From NCBI GenBank assembly GCA_034658975.1, contig JAYEGJ010000157.1:1-22982 (forward strand): a DNA stretch of 22,982 nt, written 5' to 3'. Origin of the DNA: SZUA-217 sp034658975. Lineage in GTDB: Bacteria; Actinomycetota; Acidimicrobiia; Spongiisociales; ZC4RG35. Positions within the stretch are counted from its first letter, which is position 1. Each line of letters begins with the position of its first letter. The translations under genes and the position numbers were made by a program. The notes beneath the pieces are model-generated. The model saw nothing but the letters and a program-made list of their open reading frames with translations. It searched no databases and had not been told where the DNA came from. This document shows, piece by piece, positions 1 to 5,034 of the stretch.

Positions 1-101
1 TCCGCCTCGACGCACCTACGGGTGCGCCTTCGTTGTGCGTCCTTGCGAGTCGAACGCCGATGCCTCGGAGACACCCTCACACCATTTGTGCGACAGACCA
101 C
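1..101 (+). repeat. Intergenic repeat region at the left edge
   Basis: Non-coding stretch 3' of the SDR gene. Two parts recur elsewhere in the window. Positions 5-66 resemble the minus strand of 17341-17410, sharing ACGGGTGCGCC and TGCGTCCTTGC in the same order. Positions 71-101 match the minus strand of 4916-4959, sharing ACACCCTCACACCA, then TTGTGCGAC and GACCAC. Within it CGCACC-TACG-GGTGCG (11-26) is a perfect 6-bp hairpin. The last base touches the SDR stop codon. No gene is supported here. It may act as a 3' structure, but there is no T-tract. Confidence 0.55.
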
Positions 102-949
102 TACATCCCCACGATCGGTGCGTCGCCGGAGTCGCGGCCCTTGCCGGACACCGCGGCGTCGTAGTAACGCCCGATCATCGCGAAGAGCCCGCCGCCGTCG
201 TTCTGGATGACCTGGCCGTTGAGCCAGCGGGCCTCGTCGAGACACAGGAGAGCAACCGCTTCGGCAACGTCCTCCGGCGTGGCGGCCTCATGGAACGGGT
301 GGGTGTCGATCTCGGCTTCCTTGATCGATTCGTACAGGGGACCGGTCATCATCCTGATCGAGTCGGTGTCCATGTAGCCGGGAAGGACACCGACGGCGGT
401 CACTCCGCTCGGCCCCACTTCGGCTCCCAGATAGCGGACGATGGTCTCCATCGAAGCCTTCGCAGCGGCGAGGAGACCGTGACTCGGGATGTATCCCACG
501 GTGTCGGCGCCGGAAATGGCAATGATGCGCCCTCCAACCTTCTCCAGCATCGGAAAGGCCAACTGAACCATCAGGATGAAATGCCTGACCGAGATGGCGA
601 ACGTCTTGTCGATGTGGTGCATGTCGAGCGCGAGCAGCGGCTTCAGAGCAGTGGCAGCCGCGTTCGCGATCAAGTAGTCGAGGCGGTCTTCCTCATCCAC
701 GACCCGGGCAAAGGCCAATCGGACGCTGGCCTCGTCGAGGAGATCCATCTGGATGGCGCGGGCACCCGGAGTCAGCGCCGAGCACCGAGCGACGACATCC
801 CGGGCAGCATCTTCCTGCTGTCGATAGGTGACTATGACCCTGACCCCCCACCGGGCAAGTCGCATGGCGGTCGCTGCACCAAGCCCGCGGCTACCACCGG
901 TGATCAGAGCAACACGACCCTCCAGAGGGCGGCCGTAGTCAGAAGTCAT
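101..949 (-). CDS. FabL-like short-chain dehydrogenase/reductase (SDR)
   Basis: 282-residue SDR with a Rossmann fold. The NAD(P) glycine motif TGGSRGLG is at residues 17-24, NAAA at 96-99 (in place of NNAG), the active-site Ser is S146, and the C-terminal GQVIQNDGGG is typical of the family. The order around the active site resembles the enoyl-ACP reductase III (FabL) branch, which uses Tyr-x6-Lys rather than Tyr-x3-Lys. Here Lys is K164, but position K-7 is His157 and K-4 is Leu160, so neither usual Tyr is present. The enzyme may use another proton donor or have altered chemistry; the substrate is unknown. The C-terminal tail of about 30 residues after the DGGG motif is longer than usual. 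The ATG start is preceded by TATTCT and 6 nt, a leaderless signal of its own, although the lipoprotein gene ends only 21 nt upstream. Oxidoreductase class is certain, substrate is not. Confidence 0.9.
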   Translation of the reverse strand: MTSDYGRPLEGRVALITGGSRGLGAATAMRLARWGVRVIVTYRQQEDAARDVVARCSALTPGARAIQMDLLDEASVRLAFARVVDEEDRLDYLIANAAATALKPLLALDMHHIDKTFAISVRHFILMVQLAFPMLEKVGGRIIAISGADTVGYIPSHGLLAAAKASMETIVRYLGAEVGPSGVTAVGVLPGYMDTDSIRMMTGPLYESIKEAEIDTHPFHEAATPEDVAEAVALLCLDEARWLNGQVIQNDGGGLFAMIGRYYDAAVSGKGRDSGDAPIVGM

Positions 950-961
950 ATGGCGAGAATA
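950..961 (-). promoter_or_regulatory. Leaderless -10 element for the SDR gene
   Basis: On the minus strand TATTCT (961-956) is followed by six bases and then the ATG at 949. This fits the actinobacterial TAnnnT hexamer with transcription starting at the A of the ATG. No Shine-Dalgarno sequence is present, which agrees. No clear -35 is seen. Confidence 0.5.
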
Positions 962-970
962 GAAGCGGGC

Positions 971-2170
971 CTACCTCGACCAGGACACCCACGAGCCTTC
1001 GGCTACCAGTCGAGGTTCGCCACCGTCAAGGCCGAAGACCCAGATGCCTTCTTCTCCTTCGATGTCGCCCGGCAGCGCGAACGCACTCGAATCAGGTGCC
1101 CAGAAGCTCATCGACTGCGCGTATTGGGGAAAGAATGGGATGAGACCGGTGAGCACCGCAGGTGATGGGTTGAAGATTCCGTGGCTTTCCACAGCACCAG
1201 CCGTCGACCAGACCCCAACCTCGAGGCCGTCGAGGGCCTCTGTGGGAGTCAAGAACAGAAGCGACTCCCCATTCGGGCTCCAGAAGAAGGAGATCGCCGG
1301 GCGCGGGTCGACGACTTCGACATCTCCAGTCTCCACGTCGACGACGAGTAGGCGGTCGGACGAAACGCTGACAACCTCCTTCAGGGCAACCGAGAGAGCA
1401 CCGTCATCCCCAAATGTTTGAAGGGCGACCCTCGTGCCCTGCGGGTTTACGACAAACGGCGTGAAGCCGGCCACCTCGACGATGGCGGCAGGTTCGTCGC
1501 CCACTCCCTGGATCACCAGATCACCGCCCGTCACGTGAACCACGCCACCGGGTGTCCACTGGGGCGCGAGATACCCGGCGTCGGTCTCACCGAACTTGGC
1601 CTTGGCCCCCACGGGATCAAGAGTCTCGAACCGGTTCTCGCCAACGTGAGTGATCACCGTGGCACCGGCGGGGTCCCACGAGAAGTAGAAGGGTGAGCCG
1701 GTGGCGACCACGGTCGCTGTCTCACTGGCGACGTCGATCATCTCGAAGTCAAGACCGTCGGAACCGTTATGGAGTGCTCCAATCGTCTCCCCCGTTGGCG
1801 ACCAGAACGTGTAGAAGGGCAGACCGCTCATGGGGACGTCGACAGCTCCGCTTCCGTCTGCCCCCTGGATCTGCACCCCGAAACCCTCAGGAGTCGCCTC
1901 ACCAAAGACGATCTGGTCGCCGGCCGGCGACCAGATCGGCTGGGAGTAGGCCACCCCATCACCACCGTCGTCCGTGAGTGCGATCCGCTCGGACCCATCC
2001 GGCGCCATCACCACCACATTCCCGGTGTCGTCGAGCACCACCAGCCGGCCTCCGTCGGACTCCACCAACTCGGTTACGGAAACCGGTGTCGTATCGGTTC
2101 CGGTTTGGGAGTCCGTGCAGGCGGCGACAACCAGGATCAAAGCGAGAATCAATCCGGCACGTTTGCCCAT
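971..2170 (-). CDS. Secreted lipoprotein with TolB-like (PD40) beta-propeller
   Basis: 399 residues from the ATG at 2170. The N-terminus is a lipoprotein signal: two basic residues (K3, R4), a hydrophobic run, and the lipobox V-A-A-C with Cys18 as the lipidation site. A short Thr/Ser-rich linker follows. The rest carries repeated blocks of the WSPxG type, including IWSPAGDQIVF, FWSPTGETIGA, SWDPAGATVI, QWTPGGVVHV, FWSPNGESLLF and FWAPDSSAF, spaced about 40-70 residues apart. This is the signature of PD40/TolB propeller blades, about seven in number. It should be an outer-face membrane-anchored protein; partner and role are unknown. The reading frame stays open far upstream (to 2512), but the lipoprotein signal, plus TATCCT six bases before the ATG, fix the start at 2170. 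It is divergent from the methyltransferase gene, with 85 bp between the two starts. Confidence 0.88.
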   Translation of the reverse strand: MGKRAGLILALILVVAACTDSQTGTDTTPVSVTELVESDGGRLVVLDDTGNVVVMAPDGSERIALTDDGGDGVAYSQPIWSPAGDQIVFGEATPEGFGVQIQGADGSGAVDVPMSGLPFYTFWSPTGETIGALHNGSDGLDFEMIDVASETATVVATGSPFYFSWDPAGATVITHVGENRFETLDPVGAKAKFGETDAGYLAPQWTPGGVVHVTGGDLVIQGVGDEPAAIVEVAGFTPFVVNPQGTRVALQTFGDDGALSVALKEVVSVSSDRLLVVDVETGDVEVVDPRPAISFFWSPNGESLLFLTPTEALDGLEVGVWSTAGAVESHGIFNPSPAVLTGLIPFFPQYAQSMSFWAPDSSAFALPGDIEGEEGIWVFGLDGGEPRLVAEGSWVSWSR

Positions 2171-2182
2171 CGTCGGAGGATA
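2171..2182 (-). promoter_or_regulatory. Leaderless -10 element for the lipoprotein gene
   Basis: On the minus strand TATCCT (2182-2177) is followed by CCGACG and then the ATG at 2170. This is a TAnnnT hexamer six bases before the start codon with no ribosome binding site, so the mRNA is probably leaderless. It lies back to back with the promoter of the divergent methyltransferase gene. Confidence 0.55.
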
Positions 2183-2243
2183 TTGGTGACCGGCATTAAG
2201 TGGATCAGGCGTCGGAACCGATCCAAGACGTCGATTGCGAGAG

Positions 2244-2255
2244 TAGATTCGTCCC
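2244..2255 (+). promoter_or_regulatory. Leaderless -10 element for the methyltransferase gene
   Basis: TAGATT (2244-2249) stands six bases before the ATG at 2256. There is no Shine-Dalgarno sequence. It mirrors the arrangement in front of the divergent lipoprotein gene. No convincing -35 was found about 17 bp upstream. Confidence 0.55.
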
Positions 2256-2963
2256 ATGGATTTCGACACGGTGACCTGGAAGGGCCGATTGGGCCCCCTC
2301 AACCTGAAGGTCGGGCCCGATACATTCCGGCCCTCAACTGTCTCACGCCTGCTCGCCGACGCCATGGAGGTCGAGGAGAACAGCGTTGTGGTCGACGCCG
2401 GATGTGGCACGGGCGTGCTCGCCATCATCGCGGCCAAGCTCGGCGCAGGGACGGTGTATGGCGTCGATGCCGCCGACGGCACAGTGGAGGTCGCCACTGC
2501 CAATGCCGTCACTCACGGCGTCGCCGACCGGGTCACCTTCTACCAGGGAGACCTCTTCGAACCCCTCCCCGATGACATCGCAGCCGACATCGTCATCGGC
2601 GACGTGTCGGGCATCCCGGACGAGATAGCCCACGAATCGGGATGGTTCCCCTCTGGCCTTTCCGGAGGCCCCACCGGAGCAGAGCTGCCCATGAGGATGC
2701 TCGAAGAAGCAAAGCGTCGCCTCCGGTTGGGTGGGCGAATGCTCCTACCCACCGGTTCGCTTCAGGACGAGAATTCGATCCTGGAGACGGCCCGCTCGAT
2801 GTTCGGCTCGATCCGTCAGCTCTCGGAACGGCCGATCCCTCTGCCGAGTGCACTCGCCGAGCAGCCGGCGGTGGTCCGGATGGTCAAGGACAAGGTGATC
2901 AACCTCACCCAAAGGGGCAGCCGCTTCGTGTGGACCGCCCGGGTCTGGGAGATCACTGCCTAG
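2256..2963 (+). CDS. Class I SAM-dependent methyltransferase
   Basis: 235-residue protein. SAM-binding motif I is VVDAGCGTGVLAI at residues 45-57. It is followed by an acidic residue at the end of beta-2 (YGVDAAD) and a motif resembling the post-II region (GDLFEPLP). The segment FRPSTVSRLL at 24-33 recalls the entry helix of HemK/PrmA-like small-molecule and protein methyltransferases. The catalytic (N/D)PPY motif of N-methyltransferases is absent; its place is taken by IGDVSG (114-119). N-methylation of a Gln or base, as in PrmC or N6-adenine enzymes, is therefore unlikely. The substrate is unknown. The gene converges with the cyclotransferase/GNAT fusion, and the two stop codons share the tetranucleotide CTAG. 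Length is normal for a single-domain methyltransferase. Confidence 0.85.
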   Translation: MDFDTVTWKGRLGPLNLKVGPDTFRPSTVSRLLADAMEVEENSVVVDAGCGTGVLAIIAAKLGAGTVYGVDAADGTVEVATANAVTHGVADRVTFYQGDLFEPLPDDIAADIVIGDVSGIPDEIAHESGWFPSGLSGGPTGAELPMRMLEEAKRRLRLGGRMLLPTGSLQDENSILETARSMFGSIRQLSERPIPLPSALAEQPAVVRMVKDKVINLTQRGSRFVWTARVWEITA

Positions 2964-4297
2964 TGCCCCCACCAACGAACTAACCCGTCTTCCACAAAAC
3001 CGACGCCTCTGTAGAAGCCCGTCGCGTCTTCCCGCCAATCGTTGGTGCCAACACGAGCAACTCGCATGCCGGCTTCGGCCATCTCGCCAAGCCCGAAGTG
3101 GATGAGGGCGCGCCCGATGCCCTGCCGCTGGAAGTCCGGATGGGTCCCGAACGGCTCGATCTGAGCAATTCCGGAGACGTCAGGCCACCACACCATGAAC
3201 GCGGCGACCCTGCCGTCGGGCGCAACGGCCACCAGGTCCCGGCGTGGCTCGTAGACCGGTGATCTCATGAAACCGAGATACCGGTCGAGGTGCATCGCCC
3301 CGTCCATCTTCGAGCGGAACGCTGCATGGGAGGCCCTTCGTCGATTGTCGGCTTCATGCTCACCCAACAGATGTCGAAGCTCCCATCCTGGAGGAAGATC
3401 AGGTTTCGGGATGTCCCTGGTGCCCCGACCACCAACGTTTGTGGCCAGAGCACTGGTGGTCAGATCCCATCGGTAGCTTCGGTCAGTCGCCACCGGCTCG
3501 TAGCCTTCGCTCTCGAGATAAGCAACCAGTTCGGTGTCCTCATCCGACACCCAACCGACCTCGCCCACCCCACCCATCCGCCGCTGTGCCCACTCGATCA
3601 TGGGGACCACCGGCACACCGGGGCGGGCGAAGGCACTGATCTCTGACCCCTTGGTGTAGATGACCAAGACACCGGTCTCGCCCTGCACCCAGAAGGAGAG
3701 TTGATCGGCGTAACGAGGGTCGGCGTGGAACATCCACCAGGCCAAGTCTCCCGGATGGATCGTGTATCGGCTGCCTTCCGTGGCTATCGCCTCGGAGAGG
3801 ATGTCCTGCATCATGGGCAGATCGTCGGCGGTGGCCGGTCTGATGCCGGGTGCCAGCGGGTCGTCATCGGCTTCGGAGCTGAGATGGTTGGAGTAGTAGG
3901 CCTTCGAAAGTCTGTGATGGGCAGCGCCGGCCTGGGCCATCGCCACATACCAGTCGTAAGGGAGCGCCGGAGAAGGGGCGCCCGACCAACGGTATGTCAC
4001 AACTTCGAGACGTTCCCCGGCATCGGTGTTGACGGTGGCAGTCAGAGGGTCATAGAGATGCTCGGCGCTGTCGAGGGACGTCCGCTCGTCATCGGCGATC
4101 TCGTAGATGACACCTTGGGCGACGGCGCCATGCCTCTCCCTGATGCTGAGCTTTGCCGACCCGTCACGTGACGGCTTGTCGTAGACGGGAGCCCACCCAT
4201 CCAGCGAGGCGGTACCCACGGGCCGAGCAGAGGGACAGCGGCCTCGCATCTGGGGCGGCCACAGGTTGGACCCGTAAGCGAAGTAGAGAAAGGTCAT
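2960..4297 (-). CDS. Gamma-glutamylcyclotransferase-like / tandem GNAT fusion protein
   Basis: 445 residues in three parts. Residues 1-135 look like a gamma-glutamylcyclotransferase (GGCT) domain, with the FAYGSNL substrate loop at 6-12 and a candidate catalytic acid in LDSAEHLYD near residue 78. Residues 150-275 look like a GNAT fold without a clear acetyl-CoA loop (GIRPATADDLPMM start). Residues 300-445 form a second GNAT with the acetyl-CoA pyrophosphate loop QRQGIGRAL near 390 and the terminal ATGFYRGVGF strand. The Thr/Ser/Gly-rich linker between the two GNAT parts, near residue 282, is encoded by a 40-bp imperfect palindrome that recurs elsewhere in the window. The gene starts 9 nt after the stop of the CMD/AhpD selenoprotein gene, so the two are probably cotranscribed. 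GAGGA lies 13 nt before the ATG, a long spacing. The activity could be removal of gamma-glutamyl groups plus acetylation of an amine; substrates are not shown by the sequence. Confidence 0.85.
   Translation of the reverse strand: MTFLYFAYGSNLWPPQMRGRCPSARPVGTASLDGWAPVYDKPSRDGSAKLSIRERHGAVAQGVIYEIADDERTSLDSAEHLYDPLTATVNTDAGERLEVVTYRWSGAPSPALPYDWYVAMAQAGAAHHRLSKAYYSNHLSSEADDDPLAPGIRPATADDLPMMQDILSEAIATEGSRYTIHPGDLAWWMFHADPRYADQLSFWVQGETGVLVIYTKGSEISAFARPGVPVVPMIEWAQRRMGGVGEVGWVSDEDTELVAYLESEGYEPVATDRSYRWDLTTSALATNVGGRGTRDIPKPDLPPGWELRHLLGEHEADNRRRASHAAFRSKMDGAMHLDRYLGFMRSPVYEPRRDLVAVAPDGRVAAFMVWWPDVSGIAQIEPFGTHPDFQRQGIGRALIHFGLGEMAEAGMRVARVGTNDWREDATGFYRGVGFVEDGLVRWWGH
3417..3456. repeat. 40-bp imperfect palindrome centred on AACGTT, inside a coding region
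   Basis: The centre AACGTT is at 3434-3439. The arms of 17 bp agree at 11 positions, and two more can pair as G-U in RNA. On the minus strand the left half is CCAGTGCTCTGGCCAC and the right half is GGTGGTCGGGGCACCAG. The left half recurs at 17309-17335 and the right half at 17451-17474. In this copy it is translated as a linker of the cyclotransferase/GNAT fusion protein. Confidence 0.65.
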
Positions 4298-4306
4298 CGT
4301 GTGCAG

Positions 4307-4867
4307 TTAGTCCTCGGAGATCCAGTCCTCGAGAGGAATGCCGAGGCCGTCCGCGATTCGGTTTACGTAGGCGTAGTAGGCCGTGACTTCGGCAATGTGG
4401 AGGACGTCCGTGTCGCTGAACCCCGCGTCCCGAAGGGAGATCACATCAGCCTCCTCGACTTCGCCGGGCGACCCGGTGAGCTTCTCCGCGTAGGTCAGCA
4501 TGGCGATACGGGTGTCGGAGATGCCCGAGGTTCGCCAATCATCCTCAATCCGCTGAGCAAGCTCGTCGTCCCTGAGCAGTCGGCGCAGACCGCGCCGATG
4601 GTGCGTCACTCAGTAATGACAGTCGTTGGCCTGGGACACGACCAGGGCGATCATCTCGCGCTCGACCTTGCGGAGGGTCCCGGTCCCCTTCATCGCCTGC
4701 TTGTACAGCACATTGTGAGCATCCATGCTTCCGGCGTCGAGAGCGTGGATCCGCATGATCCAATCCACCCTGTTCCACGTCCGGTCGGTCACCTCCTCCT
4801 TGAGACGGTCGAAGCTCTCATCCCATTCATCCTCGTGAGGGGCGTCAATCCACGGCATCTGATCCAC
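4307..4867 (-). CDS. CMD/AhpD-family peroxidase-related selenoprotein (in-frame UGA = Sec86)
   Basis: Read through one in-frame TGA (4612-4610), this is a 186-residue protein of the carboxymuconolactone decarboxylase/AhpD superfamily, closest to the family called 'peroxidase-related enzyme'. All AhpD active-site elements are in place: Glu71 (12 residues before the first Cys), Cys83, the UGA at 86, and His89-His90, giving C-x2-U-x3-H. The UGA replaces the second Cys of the CxxC pair. The C-terminal half (FAEKLT-like YAEKLTGSP, LRDAGFSDTDVLHI, YYAYVNRIADGLG) continues in the same frame with normal family sequence. The codon after the UGA is GTG, so gene finders would start a false second ORF there. 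A SECIS-like hairpin follows at once. The expected role is thiol/selenol-based reduction of peroxides in the cytoplasm. The GTG start at 4867 has TAACGT seven bases before it; an ATG at codon 4 is the alternative. The alternative reading is a nonsense mutation of a Cys codon. Confidence 0.85.
4580..4612 (-). promoter_or_regulatory. Bacterial SECIS element (UGA plus stem-loop)
   Basis: On the minus strand the TGA (4612-4610) is followed by 18 nt, then the loop GGTCT (4591-4587). The loop is enclosed by a perfect 7-bp stem, TCGGCGC (4598-4592) with GCGCCGA (4586-4580). Bacterial SECIS elements lie inside the coding region just after the UGA, with a short stem and a loop beginning with G/GG. E. 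coli fdhF is known to have a GGUCU loop at about the same distance. SelB is the expected binding partner. The sel genes themselves are not in the window. Confidence 0.82.
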
Positions 4868-4880
4868 GTGTCAGACGTTA
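4868..4880 (-). promoter_or_regulatory. Leaderless -10 element for the selenoprotein gene
   Basis: On the minus strand TAACGT (4880-4875) is followed by seven bases and then GTG at 4867. No Shine-Dalgarno sequence is present. This supports GTG 4867 as both transcription and translation start, and places the selenoprotein first in its two-gene unit. Confidence 0.5.
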
Positions 4881-4915
4881 TGAACCTGCTGGTTCGCCGG
4901 AGCGGCTTTCGGGCA

Positions 4916-4959
4916 GTGGTCCGTCGCACAACGAGGAGGCACAGGTGGTGTGAGGGTGT
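4916..4959 (-). repeat. Dispersed intergenic repeat, second copy
   Basis: On the minus strand this reads ACACCCTCACACCA, then a 14-nt insert, then TTGTGCGACGGACCAC. The copy at 71-101 has the same two blocks with only one base between them and a single A/G difference in the second block. It lies upstream of the selenoprotein promoter, in the 167-nt gap after lysA. Confidence 0.55.
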
Positions 4960-4966
4960 TGCCCCC

Positions 4967-5020
4967 CTCCCCGGCTGCGCCGGTACTCCCCCCAAGACTC
5001 ACTACGTTCGCCGAGGGGAG
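4967..5020. other. Tandem hairpins 3' of lysA
   Basis: CCGGC-TGC-GCCGG (4971-4983) is a perfect 5-bp hairpin. CTCCCC (4986-4991) can pair with GGGGAG (5015-5020) around a 23-nt loop, and CTCCCC at 4967-4972 competes for the same arm. The structure begins 15 nt after the lysA stop on the minus strand, so it may end or stabilise the lysA transcript. There is no T-tract, so a classical intrinsic terminator is not shown. Confidence 0.4.
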
Positions 5021-5034
5021 AAACGCGTGGTGCG

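Noticed and set aside
35..1165. Long plus-strand open frame opposite the SDR gene
   Set aside because: It is antisense to a clear SDR, has no start signal, and its translation shows no family motif. Long antisense frames are expected at this GC content.
2171..2512. N-terminal extension of the lipoprotein to 2512
   Set aside because: It would run through the divergent methyltransferase gene and bury a clear lipoprotein signal peptide.
4307..4867. Two separate small genes or a pseudogene split by a stop codon
   Set aside because: Both parts are in one frame, the second 'start' GTG directly follows the TGA, family motifs continue across it, and a SECIS-like hairpin follows. A single selenoprotein explains more.
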